A stretch of 64,000 bases of DNA from Verrucomicrobiales bacterium (GCA_024636835.1 JAGXGH010000012.1:1-64000); one strand, 5' to 3'; positions 1 to 8,473 are shown, counted from the first letter of the stretch. The notes: generated by a model not told the origin, from the letters alone. Numbers and translations are program-made.

Positions 1-876
1 CGGTCGACCGAGCAATTCCACCGTGCCTGTCGGTTGGTGCGCAACGGCCGCATCGGCAAGGTGCGTAGGGTCGAAATCGGCCTGCCCAGCGACCCGTCGG
101 GTGGCAATGGTAAGGTGATTCCCGTTCCGGAAAACCTGGATTATGATCAATGGCTGGGCTGGACCAAGGACGTGCCTTATGCGGTTGATCGTTGTCACCC
201 GCAAGGTGGGTTCAGTGATCGTCCAGGCTGGCTGCGCCAGAATCAATTTACCTGTGGCATGATTACCGGCTGGGGGTCGCACCACCTTGATATCGCTCAT
301 TGGGGGATGGATACCGAATACACCGGTCCGATCGCTGTTGATGCCAAGGCCAAATGGCCGGGGCCAGAGAGTTTTTGGGACGTCCATGGGGATTACGACA
401 TCAAGCTGTCCTATGCCAATGGGGTGGAAATGCACATCAGTCACAAATACCCGAACGGCATTCGTTTTGAAGGCGATGACGGGTGGGTTTGGGTGAGCCG
501 CGGCAATTACTCGGTGACCAAGACGGATCCAAGTTCGGGTAAAGGCAGCAAGGCCTTGGATGCCAGCAACAAAGAATGGCTTACCACGGATTTGTCCAAG
601 GACGAGGTGCAATTGCATCGCGCGCCGAATTGGGATCATCATCTCGATTGGCTCACGGCAATTCAGAAGGGTGAGGATGCCGGAACGAATGTCGACACCG
701 GTCATCGCTCGAACTCAGCGTGCATGGTCTCGTGGATTGGAATGAAGCTTGGCCGCCCGCTGAAGTGGGATCCGGTTGCCGAGCGATTCGATGACGACGA
801 GGCGAACTCGATGATTGCCCGCGAGGAACGCGGCAACTACGGCGCGCTTCAGTTGGCGAAAAAACTCGATATCTAA
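1..876 (+). CDS. Gfo/Idh/MocA family oxidoreductase, C-terminal part (5' end outside window)
   Basis: The reading frame is open from the first base of the window and closes with TAA, so this is the C-terminal ~290 residues of a longer protein. The opening segment (EQFHRACRLVRNGRIGKV) is the typical junction between the N-terminal NAD(P)-binding Rossmann domain and the C-terminal alpha/beta domain of Gfo/Idh/MocA dehydrogenases. The GSHHLDIAHWGMD stretch matches the His-containing active-site region of that second domain. The family oxidises or reduces sugars and cyclitols with NAD(P). The Rossmann fold lies outside the window, so cofactor preference cannot be read. The next gene starts 12 bp downstream, which suggests an operon with the second Gfo/Idh/MocA-like gene and the PmoA-like gene. 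Confidence 0.9.
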   Translation, partial: RSTEQFHRACRLVRNGRIGKVRRVEIGLPSDPSGGNGKVIPVPENLDYDQWLGWTKDVPYAVDRCHPQGGFSDRPGWLRQNQFTCGMITGWGSHHLDIAHWGMDTEYTGPIAVDAKAKWPGPESFWDVHGDYDIKLSYANGVEMHISHKYPNGIRFEGDDGWVWVSRGNYSVTKTDPSSGKGSKALDASNKEWLTTDLSKDEVQLHRAPNWDHHLDWLTAIQKGEDAGTNVDTGHRSNSACMVSWIGMKLGRPLKWDPVAERFDDDEANSMIAREERGNYGALQLAKKLDI

Positions 877-888
877 CCCCGGCGCTAC

Positions 889-2253
889 ATGATCAACAAA
901 ATCCGATTTGGAAAATGGGTAGGTTCGTTGACCTGTGGTTTCTGCGGTGTCGCGCTGACAGCCGGCGCTTCGCAGGAGAAGGTCAAGCTGATGACGCTGG
1001 ACCCTGGGCACTTTCACGCGGCCTTGGTGCAGAAGTCGATGTATCCACAAGTCGACCCGGAAGTGCACGTCTACGCAGCGGAGGGATCCGATCTCGACTT
1101 GCACTTGGCGCGCATTGAGGGGTTCAACACACGCGCCGACAACCCGACCTCGTGGCAGACGGTGGTTCACACCAGTTCTAACCCACGCGAGGAAATGCTC
1201 GCTCAGAAACCGGGCAACGTGGTGGTGCTTTCCGGCAACAACCAGCTCAAGACCGAGCGCATTCTGGCTTCGGTGAAAGCCGGATTGAATGTGCTGGCCG
1301 ACAAGCCGATGGCGATCAATCCACAGGATTACGAGTTGCTGAAAGAAGCGTTCAAGGTGGCCGAGCAGAATGATGTGTTGCTCTACGATGTGATGACCGA
1401 GCGCCATGAAATCAACTCCATCTTGCAGCGCGAGTTGTCGCTCATTCCGGCGCTTTATGGCAGTCAGGATCCTGGCACGCCTGAAAACCCGGCGGTGACC
1501 AAGGAGAGCGTGCACCATTTGTTCAAGTATGTCTCCGGCAAGCCGCTGCAGCGGCCGGCTTGGTTTTTTGACGAGGAGATTGAGGGCGAGGGATTGTGCG
1601 ACGTCGGCACCCATCTGGTCGATCTGATTCAGTGGGAGTGTTTTCCCGGCGTAATTCTCAAGCCTTCAGATGTGGAAATGCTCGCGGCAAAAAAATGGCC
1701 GACACTGATCACCGAAGCACAGTTTGCCAAGGCCACGGGGATCGAGGGCTTTCCCGAGAGTTTGCGCGGCAATGTCAATGACGACGGCTTGCTGGTTTAC
1801 GTTTGCAATGGCGAGATGACATACAAACTTAAGGGGGTGCACTGCAAAGTTTCGGTGATCTGGAATTATGAGGCGCCGGAGGGCGCGAAGGATACGCACT
1901 ATTCGCTGATGCAGGGAAGTCAATGTGCGTTGATTATCCGTCAGGGTGCGGAGCAGAATTATACGCCGACGCTCTACATCGAGCCTGTTTCAGGACAGGA
2001 GCTTGAAGAGCAAGTGGCCTCCGCGATGGCATCGCTTCAGGATCGCTGGCCGGGAGTCACGGCGGAACCTGACGACAAGGGCTGGGTGGTGCGGATTCCG
2101 GAGAAATACAGAATCGGCCACGAGGCTCATTTTGCTCAAGTGACCGAAGCTTATCTTGAATATCTCAAGGCAGGAAACCTTCCTGACTGGGAGGTGCCGA
2201 ATATGTTGATGAAGCACTACACCATCATGCAGGCCTACAAGATGAGTCGTTAA
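889..2253 (+). CDS. Secreted Gfo/Idh/MocA-like oxidoreductase with Oxidoreduct_C-type C-terminus
   Basis: This 454-residue protein has a probable N-terminal export signal ending near an AGA/ASQ site at about residue 27. A Gfo/Idh-like N-terminal region follows (LDPGHFHAALV, then an ADKPMAI segment where the family has its conserved EKP-type motif). The C-terminal half resembles the putative oxidoreductase C-terminal family common in Bacteroidota and Verrucomicrobiota. The family is linked to sugar metabolism by context, but no substrate is known to me. The canonical GxGxxG is not obvious near the N-terminus; GHFH takes its place, so NAD(P) binding is uncertain. It sits 12 bp after the preceding oxidoreductase and 9 bp before the PmoA-like gene. 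Confidence 0.82.
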   Translation: MINKIRFGKWVGSLTCGFCGVALTAGASQEKVKLMTLDPGHFHAALVQKSMYPQVDPEVHVYAAEGSDLDLHLARIEGFNTRADNPTSWQTVVHTSSNPREEMLAQKPGNVVVLSGNNQLKTERILASVKAGLNVLADKPMAINPQDYELLKEAFKVAEQNDVLLYDVMTERHEINSILQRELSLIPALYGSQDPGTPENPAVTKESVHHLFKYVSGKPLQRPAWFFDEEIEGEGLCDVGTHLVDLIQWECFPGVILKPSDVEMLAAKKWPTLITEAQFAKATGIEGFPESLRGNVNDDGLLVYVCNGEMTYKLKGVHCKVSVIWNYEAPEGAKDTHYSLMQGSQCALIIRQGAEQNYTPTLYIEPVSGQELEEQVASAMASLQDRWPGVTAEPDDKGWVVRIPEKYRIGHEAHFAQVTEAYLEYLKAGNLPDWEVPNMLMKHYTIMQAYKMSR

Positions 2254-2262
2254 AAACACGCT

Positions 2263-3210
2263 ATGAAACACATCCTTACATTACTCATATCCACTATCCT
2301 TATCTTTCCGGCAATGGCCGGATTTGAGGTGAAAGAAAACCAGGGTCGCTTGGAGATTCACGATGGCGACCAGTTGATTTTTGGCTGGCAGGCCAAGCCT
2401 TTGCAAGAGCCGAAGGGTGGCGAGATTTTTTCCGCTAGCGCGTTCATCCACCCGCTTCACACGCCATCCGGGTTTGAGTTGACCAAGATTCAACCCGACG
2501 ACCACCTGCACCATTTAGGCGTCTGGTGGCCGTGGAAGATGGTTACCGTCGACGGCAAGGACTACGTGACCTGGGAGATGCAAAATAAGGAGGGGCAGCA
2601 TGTCGCCGTGGGAGCAAAGGTTATTAAAGAGTCTGCGGATGAAGTAGTGATCGAAGCGAACAACCAGACGCTCATCCGGCCCACGGGGGGAGAGGGCAAG
2701 CCTATCCTCGACGAACAAGTGGAATTGCGGTTTTTTCGGGTCGCGAAAGATGCTTACGGGCTCGATATCCATATTGTGCAACAGCCGGTTGAGGGCATCG
2801 ATGTGACGGTGACCAAATACCGTTACAGCGGTTTTTCCTGGCGTGGCACGGGCGACTGGAACAAGGAAAACAGCGAGATGCGAACCAGCGGTGGAAACAA
2901 TCGCGACAACGCCAACAGCCAACAGGCGAACTGGGTGACAGTTGACGGTGCCACTCCGGGTGGTCGTGCGACGATGTTGATGATGAGTGTCGCTGCCAAG
3001 GGGGGGGAAGCCGAGCAATTGCGCGTGTGGGATTCCAAAATGCATGGCGGTGCGCCTTTCGTGAACTTCAACCCGGTGATGAAAACGTCCGAGGAGTTGA
3101 AGCCCGAGAACAAGCGAGTCAGTGACCGCCGCTATCGCCTTATCGTTGCCGACCGAGTGATCTCGCCGGACGAGGCGGATAAGCTGTGGCAGGAGTGGAA
3201 AGTCGAGTGA
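2263..3210 (+). CDS. PmoA-like (DUF6807) secreted protein
   Basis: This 315-residue protein has a clear signal peptide (hydrophobic residues 4-18, ending AMA/G). The histidine-rich stretch DDHLHHLGVWW (about residues 79-89) and the later YRYSGFSWRGTG segment are typical of the family labelled 'methane oxygenase PmoA' in databases. It is unrelated in role to methane oxidation and usually neighbours Gfo/Idh/MocA and ThuA genes. The reaction is unknown; a role in periplasmic sugar conversion is inferred from neighbours. It ends 3 bp before the convergent ThuA-domain gene, and no terminator is visible between them. Confidence 0.8.
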   Translation: MKHILTLLISTILIFPAMAGFEVKENQGRLEIHDGDQLIFGWQAKPLQEPKGGEIFSASAFIHPLHTPSGFELTKIQPDDHLHHLGVWWPWKMVTVDGKDYVTWEMQNKEGQHVAVGAKVIKESADEVVIEANNQTLIRPTGGEGKPILDEQVELRFFRVAKDAYGLDIHIVQQPVEGIDVTVTKYRYSGFSWRGTGDWNKENSEMRTSGGNNRDNANSQQANWVTVDGATPGGRATMLMMSVAAKGGEAEQLRVWDSKMHGGAPFVNFNPVMKTSEELKPENKRVSDRRYRLIVADRVISPDEADKLWQEWKVE

Positions 3211-3213
3211 GCG

Positions 3214-4140
3214 TCACTTCACCTTTGGCGTGTCGTCGACCTTGAGGTCTCCGAGTGCGTATTGGATACCGTCCAGATAATACTGGAGCATTTCCTCGCG
3301 CTCGTAGGTGTTCGGGTGATGGGAAGGTGAAACATAAAACACGCGGCCCTTGCCCTGCGGGCGGATCCATGAAACGAAGCGCTGGTCGCCGGCTGCCGCT
3401 TTGCGGGCGTTGTCATCGAGAGAACCCAAGTCCATATCGAGAAGTGGTCGGAAGTTCTTTTCCTTGTAGGCATTCATGAACAGATAAGGTTCGTCGATGT
3501 GGGTAAAGGGTTTGCCGTTGAATGCTTTTAACAGCGGGTGTTCGGGTTCGACCAAACGCAGGGTGATCTGCTGGAGCTTCGGGTGCTTTTCGAAGCTGGC
3601 ACCCATCATTCGGCTGAACTCCATCGAGTTGTTGAGAAAGACAATTCCACCGTGGACGGCGACGATGCCCTTGCCGCTTTCGACGTATTCGATCAGCCCT
3701 TTTTCCAGCTCTGCGGCTTTTTGCTTCCGTTGTTTCGGATTGAGCGACTTGTCCTCCGCCAGCACGTCCATGAACCAATTGCGGTGTTCGCGTTTGGTGC
3801 AGGTATTGTTGAGTATCACTGCATCGAAAGTCGCCAGTTTGGCTGGCTCGAACATGGCAATATCGTCCGAATGCGTCACTTCGAACGCGCCGGTTTTCGC
3901 CAGCGTATCCATCACCACTTTTACATGCGGGATGACGTCGTGGCAGTAGCCGGTCGCCAGCGAGCAGACGAGCACCTTGCGCGGCTTGGCGGGCATCACT
4001 CTTGGTTCCTTTGGAGCCGCAGCCACGACCTTGGCAACCCATGCATCATCCGGTGGGAGGATCGGTGGGATTTTTACTTTCTGTGCAGCGGCAGAGATGA
4101 TGGTTGCGAGACTGAGAATGGTGATGAGGGTAGGCTTCAT
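3214..4140 (-). CDS. ThuA domain-containing secreted protein
   Basis: I chose the ATG at 4140 because it gives a clean signal peptide (MKPTLITILSLATIISAAAQ); an upstream extension of 24 codons is rich in charged residues. The mature part is a ThuA (trehalose-utilisation-like, class I glutamine-amidotransferase-like fold) domain. It shows VLVCSLATGYCHDVIPH near residue 45, AVHGGIVFL mid-protein, and a C-terminal GRVFYVSPSHHPNTY segment. ThuA proteins take part in sugar catabolism, with homologues linked to 3-keto-sugar metabolism; the exact reaction is not known for this subgroup. It converges on the PmoA-like gene, a combination repeatedly seen with Gfo/Idh/MocA dehydrogenases. Confidence 0.85.
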   Translation of the reverse strand: MKPTLITILSLATIISAAAQKVKIPPILPPDDAWVAKVVAAAPKEPRVMPAKPRKVLVCSLATGYCHDVIPHVKVVMDTLAKTGAFEVTHSDDIAMFEPAKLATFDAVILNNTCTKREHRNWFMDVLAEDKSLNPKQRKQKAAELEKGLIEYVESGKGIVAVHGGIVFLNNSMEFSRMMGASFEKHPKLQQITLRLVEPEHPLLKAFNGKPFTHIDEPYLFMNAYKEKNFRPLLDMDLGSLDDNARKAAAGDQRFVSWIRPQGKGRVFYVSPSHHPNTYEREEMLQYYLDGIQYALGDLKVDDTPKVK

Positions 4141-4492
4141 GATGAATAGGAGTAGACGCGTGCTTGTGCATTTATTGCTACGCTCGGGATTTCCGATTTG
4201 TATCACTAACATCTGGATGGAATGTGGGCGTCGAATTGCCTGATTACCTCGGTAAATAGAAGGACGAGGGTTCTAGTGATGCGTCGAATAATGCTTCAAA
4301 AACCAGTGGGATAAAGCCAATTCTTAGCGAAGAAGAGCTGGAATCCGATCATGTGTAGGCAATGCACTTGGTAAAGTTTCTGCAACTTTTGATCATTGTG
4401 GTATATTGAAATCAGCATCGCCAAATCTAGCGCTCACTCATGAGGGCTGGGTAAGTGCTGGTTCAATCGAAAACAATTACCATTGCTCTGCA
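4141..4492. other. Non-coding stretch upstream of two divergent genes
   Basis: About 350 bp between the ThuA-domain gene and the small ORF at 4493. It must hold the promoter of the - strand ThuA gene and of the + strand hypothetical gene. I see no convincing -35/-10 pair, hairpin or RNA gene, and no persuasive coding bias. Confidence 0.4.
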
Positions 4493-4627
4493 ATGAATGA
4501 TCGGGAACGGGCGGAGATCCTCCTTCGCAAGCTTGCGCCGGTAGGCTGCCAGTGCTTTGATTCATTCGGTTTCATCAGCCCTTACTTAAAAGAAGGTTTG
4601 GTGCGCGGAACTTATACTGATGAATAA
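4493..4627 (+). CDS. Possible small protein overlapping the next gene
   Basis: A 44-codon frame from an ATG at 4493 to TAA at 4627 that overlaps the start of the following gene by 8 bp, an arrangement typical of translationally coupled genes. The predicted peptide starts MNDRERAEILLRKL and contains PVGCQCFDSFGF. No family is recognised and there is no signal peptide or membrane segment. The frame stays open upstream to a TTG at 4406. Evidence is limited to the overlap and plausible amino-acid composition; it may be a leader or not a gene at all. Confidence 0.3.
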   Translation: MNDRERAEILLRKLAPVGCQCFDSFGFISPYLKEGLVRGTYTDE

Positions 4628-5648
4628 ACGATCTAGCGAACCGTTGAGCAAGCCGATGGAGCTGGCGGAAATGATTGCTTTTGAAGTGATCCAACCTTTA
4701 CTGATTGAGCGAGCCATTCCCAATGAGGATGGCGGGCTCGATATGTTGATCGAATCGATACCGGATGACGATCACATACTTCTGAGCGCCGTTCTCGACC
4801 AGCGACACAGCATTGTTGGGCAGATTCAGGCGGTGAACGACGTCCACGCCAAGCTTCAGCTGGGCTTTGTGGCGGGTAGAGCTCTGGTGCCCGATAGCTC
4901 GTTTGCTGTTCAGTTGGCCTATTTCCTCAATGGTTCCGGGTTTAATGTCCGCTTCGATGGGGGGCTAACCAGCGGCTACGTTGCGATCGATAGTGAGATT
5001 TACATTCGAGCTGATGATCAAGAGCTGGTCGAGGGGCAGCTGATGGCTACCATGAAAATTGCAAATCAGGTCGAGTGGTTCACGGCGATCATGTTTCCCC
5101 AGCTTTTGCCTGCGGGCGAGCAGGTAGAGATGGAGCCTAATGATGTGGAAGGGTCTCTTGCGGAAATGTTTGAGTTGCCGCTTGCCGAGCGCGATGCGGA
5201 ATGGATGTTCTCAGTGGCTCGTGGCTTGGGGCGTTGGCAGGATATCCTGAAGGTTTTAAGGCAGCACCCCGAGCTGATGGAGAACGAACACCGCGAACGC
5301 TTTAAAATGCTGGCTTACCGAATGCTGGGGCGCTGGGAGGAAGCGCGTAAAGCGGCTGATCTTGGTGGCATTGATGAGGGGAAGTTCGTCGATGCTCCAT
5401 GGTTGAGCCCTAGTTACCTAGAGATTTTGATTCACCTCGAAGATGGAATTGAAGTGCTGAGGCTGCTGCGTGATCGCGAGGATGATGAGGTGGGGTTTTA
5501 CGACGTCTACCGAGCCCGAGCATATCTGTCTTTGGATATGGTGACTGAGGCCGATGAAGCATTTACGCGTTATATGGCGTCTCATCGAGGTGATTTGGCT
5601 TCGTTAATGCGCTATTCCGAGCAGCGTGGCGAACTGACAGAGGGGTAA
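4620..5648 (+). CDS. Hypothetical protein with TPR-like C-terminal half
   Basis: A 342-residue, acidic, cytoplasmic-looking protein without signal peptide or membrane segment. The N-terminal ~170 residues contain ADDQELVEGQLMATMKIANQVEWF and may form a small alpha/beta domain of the kind seen in YbjN-like or secretion-chaperone-like folds; this is only an impression. The C-terminal half has paired helices of TPR character (WQDILKVLRQHPEL, RFKMLAYRMLGRWEEARKA, DVYRARAYLSLDMVTEADEAF). Function unknown. It stands alone between ThuA and the fasciclin gene. Confidence 0.65.
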   Translation: MNKRSSEPLSKPMELAEMIAFEVIQPLLIERAIPNEDGGLDMLIESIPDDDHILLSAVLDQRHSIVGQIQAVNDVHAKLQLGFVAGRALVPDSSFAVQLAYFLNGSGFNVRFDGGLTSGYVAIDSEIYIRADDQELVEGQLMATMKIANQVEWFTAIMFPQLLPAGEQVEMEPNDVEGSLAEMFELPLAERDAEWMFSVARGLGRWQDILKVLRQHPELMENEHRERFKMLAYRMLGRWEEARKAADLGGIDEGKFVDAPWLSPSYLEILIHLEDGIEVLRLLRDREDDEVGFYDVYRARAYLSLDMVTEADEAFTRYMASHRGDLASLMRYSEQRGELTEG

Positions 5649-5693
5649 GGTTTTTGTTCGAAAGCGGTATCAGAACCGTTGAGCGGCCAGAGC

Positions 5694-5734
5694 ATAAAAA
5701 AATCCCACCCAGTCACGATGGACGGAGTGGGATT
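5694..5734 (-). terminator. Rho-independent terminator of the fasciclin gene
   Basis: An 8-bp perfect stem (5701-5708 with 5727-5734, AATCCCAC/GTGGGATT) with an 18-nt loop. On the - strand it is followed by seven T (A-run 5696-5702 on the + strand, partly shared with the stem). It lies about 20 bp beyond the stop of the - strand fasciclin gene. No T-run follows on the + strand, so it does not terminate the + strand gene ending at 5648. Confidence 0.8.
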
Positions 5735-5752
5735 GATGGGAGGAATCAAGGG

Positions 5753-6439
5753 TTAGGATTCTGGTATTAGAACCATATCAATTTCGTGGATGAGTCCGTT
5801 GGAAGCTTCCGTGTCGGTAGCGATGACATTGGCTTTGTTGACCATGACTTCGCCTTTCTCTGTCACCATGACGGTAAATATTTCTCCATTGAGCGTCATA
5901 ATCTCGGATGAGATGATATCACCTGCCATGGCGCGATCGGGAATGATGTGGTATTTCAGCACGGAAATGAGTTTATCCTTGTTCTCCGGCTTGAGCAACT
6001 CCTCTAAAGTTCCGTCAGGTAATCTATCAAATGCCTCGTCGTTGGGTGCGAATATTGTGACATTCGTGTCTGATGCCGTCAAAAATTCGGCTAATCCCGC
6101 AGCCTTGACCGCAGTGATGAAGGTGTCGAATGTGCCGGCGTGCTCAGCAGTTTTAAAGAGAGTGACTAAGGCTTTATCCTTTTTTTCGAGTGCGTCGGAG
6201 TTAGTCTTGGAGTCCACGTAGTTCGCGTTCGCAGCGTCATCGCCCTCTTTCTTAGAGAGCGCGTCAGATTTGGTTAAGGACTTCGCGTAATTGGCATGAA
6301 CGGCTTTATCTGTTGTATCTTTGTCGAGAGCGTCAGATTCCGTCATTGCTTTGTTGTAGTTGGCCTTAGCGGGTTCCTCGGCCTGTAGCGGTGTGAGAAT
6401 GGCGGCTGCTATGATTGTTGTGATTGTAGTATATTTCAT
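5753..6439 (-). CDS. Secreted fasciclin (FAS1) domain protein with N-terminal repeats
   Basis: This 228-residue protein has a signal peptide (residues 1-20, ending LQA). Three diverged repeats follow (roughly residues 24-90), each built on ANY-x(3-4)-T-x-SDAL-x-K. One FAS1 domain then fills the C-terminal half, recognisable from TVTIFAPNDEAF-like (NVTIFAPNDEAFDRLP), VLKYHIIPDR and the final NGLIHEIDMVLIP. FAS1 domains mediate adhesion or protein-protein contact outside the cell. It is monocistronic, with its own terminator downstream and a ~220-bp AT-richer upstream region shared with mraZ, which is transcribed divergently. The repeats are not part of the FAS1 fold and their role is unknown. 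Confidence 0.85.
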   Translation of the reverse strand: MKYTTITTIIAAAILTPLQAEEPAKANYNKAMTESDALDKDTTDKAVHANYAKSLTKSDALSKKEGDDAANANYVDSKTNSDALEKKDKALVTLFKTAEHAGTFDTFITAVKAAGLAEFLTASDTNVTIFAPNDEAFDRLPDGTLEELLKPENKDKLISVLKYHIIPDRAMAGDIISSEIMTLNGEIFTVMVTEKGEVMVNKANVIATDTEASNGLIHEIDMVLIPES

Positions 6440-6663
6440 GGCTTGTTGTGTTGTTGGGTTGATTCGGGGGTGACGGCATCACCATCGATTTTGGCCCTCT
6501 TAAACTATTTACGAGGCCAATCCGTCATCAGTTGGGGTGAACTTGGTAGATTTATTATTCTTTAGTTTGTTTAACTTTCGTTTAAAGTGGTCATATTGAG
6601 GGGGTTGGGGATTGGTATTGGTGGAGAAGAATCAACAGTTTCTTAAGAAAATACATTGACGAG

Positions 6664-6710
6664 GTGGGGCGGAATGGGGATAAGTGGGGGATCGTGGGGG
6701 AAAATGTGGA
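6664..6710 (+). promoter_or_regulatory. Probable MraZ operator: tandem TGGGG boxes
   Basis: Four perfect TGGGG boxes start at 6665, 6675, 6685 and 6695, each separated by exactly 5 nt, and a degenerate fifth (TGTGG) starts at 6705. In other bacteria MraZ binds tandem G-rich TGGG-type boxes with 5-nt spacers upstream of its own gene to control the dcw cluster. The 10-bp period puts all boxes on one face of the helix. They lie directly ahead of or over the start of mraZ, so the mRNA start probably lies upstream or within them; I could not fix a -10/-35 pair. Confidence 0.8.
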
Positions 6711-7210
6711 GTGCACCCACTCCCCCGCGTCTGAGATCTCACCTAACCCGTCCTTTGGAAGCCCAGTCCATCAACCGCTACAGCGGGGAATTTCCCCGCA
6801 CACTCGATGAAAAGAATCGAGTGACGGTGCCGTCGTGTTGGCGTTCGAACGACGTTCCCTGCTTGGTTGCGTTAGTGAATAAGACGAATGACGGGAAATA
6901 CGTCATTTTGATGCCGCGGGATGAGTTTAATCTATTGGGCGATTCGGCTTACACCGATGAGACAATGTCTCCGGCTGAGCGGCAGAAATACCGCCGAAAG
7001 TTTTTCGCTAGAGCGCGCGAGTGCCCGATCGACAAGTCTGGTCGTGTGCTGCTTCCGCAGGAGATGACAGCGATGTTCGGTGACGAGCGCGAGGTTTGTC
7101 TTCTTGGCGTCGGTGCTCGAATCGAAATCTGGAATGCGATCGAATGGTCGGCTCTTAATGATGACGATGACGACGACTTCTACGCAATGGCGACCAACAA
7201 AGGTCTCTGA
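6704..7210 (+). CDS. mraZ: Transcriptional regulator MraZ
   Basis: MraZ is a DNA-binding repressor of the division/cell-wall cluster that forms ring-shaped oligomers. The protein shows two AbrB-like half-sites with the family DxxxR motif: YSGEFPRTLDEKNRVTVP in the first and CPIDKSGRVLLPQ in the second. The frame is open from a TTG at 6656, but that start would make the operator boxes coding (giving a Gly/Trp-rich tail), so I use the ATG at 6704. A TTG at 6755 would give a length nearer the usual ~145 residues and is also possible. The C-terminus has an Asp run (DDDDDD) not usual for the family. It is the first gene of the cluster. Confidence 0.9.
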   Translation: MWSAPTPPRLRSHLTRPLEAQSINRYSGEFPRTLDEKNRVTVPSCWRSNDVPCLVALVNKTNDGKYVILMPRDEFNLLGDSAYTDETMSPAERQKYRRKFFARARECPIDKSGRVLLPQEMTAMFGDEREVCLLGVGARIEIWNAIEWSALNDDDDDDFYAMATNKGL

Positions 7211-7540
7211 TCTTTTTCATCTGAAATCCTTGCTTCGCGGATTGCGCGGAGCTTCTCCCACAGCCTGTGCGGTAAGCGATTTTCGCGGATCCGTTCGGTT
7301 GGAGTGACGGTCACTTATCGGGTGGCACGTTATTCATCATTTTCCTGCAACTTCATTATGGGCACACTAGCCAACACAGCCAATATTTACTCCAACACCA
7401 TGCGCGTGTCGCTTGGGGGTGATGTGTTGCCGCGCTCAGTGGTCAGCTTTTGGAGTTCGATGGGTGCGCCTGCACGCACTCGCAACGGTAAGCTGTGGTC
7501 GAGTGGATTTGCATGTGAAGGCGGGCGTGGTATCACGCCG
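7211..7540 (+). other. Gap between mraZ and rsmH, partly an open N-terminal extension
   Basis: About 330 bp separate the mraZ stop from the rsmH start I chose. From 7304 the rsmH frame is open, so up to 79 extra residues are possible, with an ATG at 7358 the most plausible longer start. The extension does not resemble the RsmH family. No terminator or second promoter is convincing here. Confidence 0.4.
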
Positions 7541-8473
7541 ATGGGCGATTACCATGCGCCAGTGATGCCTGACGAATGTCTGGCAGGCTTGATGCCGGGT
7601 GAGGGCAAGATCATTGTCGATCTGACCTTGGGTGGTGGTGGTCACAGTGAAAAACTTCTTCAAGAAGGGGCAACGGTTTACGGCTTTGACCAGGATCTCG
7701 AAGCGATTCAGTTCGCTTCCGAGCGCTTGGCTCGTTTTGGTTCGCAGTTCATCCCGGTGCACAGTAACTTCTGCCGAGTGGCTGAGGAGTTGGCGCTTCG
7801 TGGTGTGACTCAAGTGGATGGCGTGCTGATTGATCTGGGAGTGAGCTCTCGTCAGCTCGATGCTGCTGAGCGTGGGTTTTCCTTCATGCGTGAAGGTCCA
7901 CTCGACATGCGGATGGATGCTACTGATTCGACGCTGCCGACAGCTGCCGACTGGGTGAACACCAAGGACATGGAAGAGTTGATGCGCGTGTTTTTTGACT
8001 ACGGTGAGGAGAAGTTTTCCCGCCGCATTGCGCGTGAAATTGTCGATCGCCGTGTCAGCAATCCTTTCGAGACCACAGCGGAGTTGGCGGATCTGATCGA
8101 ACGAATTGCTCCAAGACGTGGGCCGAAGCATCCGGCTACGCGCGTGTTTCAGGCTTTGCGTATCGCGGTGAACCGCGAACTCGAAGTGCTTGAGTCGGTG
8201 CTCCATTCGCTACCCACACTCCTCGTTGATGGTGGACGCGCTGCGATCATCACATTCCATTCGCTAGAGGACCGTGCGGTGAAGGTTTACTTCCACCGGT
8301 GCTCGACGGCGACACTCGACGATCCGACTTGGCCGGAACCGAAGCCAAACCCCGAATATGTATTTTCTCTTCCACGCCGCAAACCTTACTTGCCCAGCGA
8401 CTCCGAGGTGCGCACCAACCCCCGTGCACGCAGTGCAAAGGTGCGAATCGCGGAACGGCTCCCCAGATTCTAG
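7541..8473 (+). CDS. rsmH: 16S rRNA (cytosine-1402 N4)-methyltransferase RsmH
   Basis: RsmH methylates N4 of C1402 of 16S rRNA using SAM. Starting at the ATG at 7541 the protein opens MGDYHAPVMPDECL, matching the conserved H-x-PVM start of the family, and is 310 residues long, the usual size. The SAM-binding loop IVDLTLGGGGHSEKLL follows at about residue 25. GVLIDLGVSSRQLDAAERGFSF and the C-terminal AIITFHSLEDRAVK are family signatures. It is the second gene of the dcw cluster, as in most bacteria. A longer N-terminus (from 7304 or 7358) is open but not supported by homology that I can recognise. Confidence 0.93.
   Translation: MGDYHAPVMPDECLAGLMPGEGKIIVDLTLGGGGHSEKLLQEGATVYGFDQDLEAIQFASERLARFGSQFIPVHSNFCRVAEELALRGVTQVDGVLIDLGVSSRQLDAAERGFSFMREGPLDMRMDATDSTLPTAADWVNTKDMEELMRVFFDYGEEKFSRRIAREIVDRRVSNPFETTAELADLIERIAPRRGPKHPATRVFQALRIAVNRELEVLESVLHSLPTLLVDGGRAAIITFHSLEDRAVKVYFHRCSTATLDDPTWPEPKPNPEYVFSLPRRKPYLPSDSEVRTNPRARSAKVRIAERLPRF

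Noticed and set aside
715-1614. Long - strand open frame (299 codons) opposite the first two oxidoreductase genes
   Set aside because: It spans the end of one good + strand gene and most of another, is rich in Arg/His/Leu as antisense frames of GC-rich genes are, and shows no family motif.
6656-6703. TTG start for mraZ at 6656
   Set aside because: It would translate the TGGGG operator boxes into a Gly/Trp-rich tail without similarity to MraZ.
7304-7540. 79-residue N-terminal extension of RsmH
   Set aside because: The family begins at the H-x-PVM motif, which follows the ATG at 7541; the extension has no recognisable similarity. Not fully excluded.
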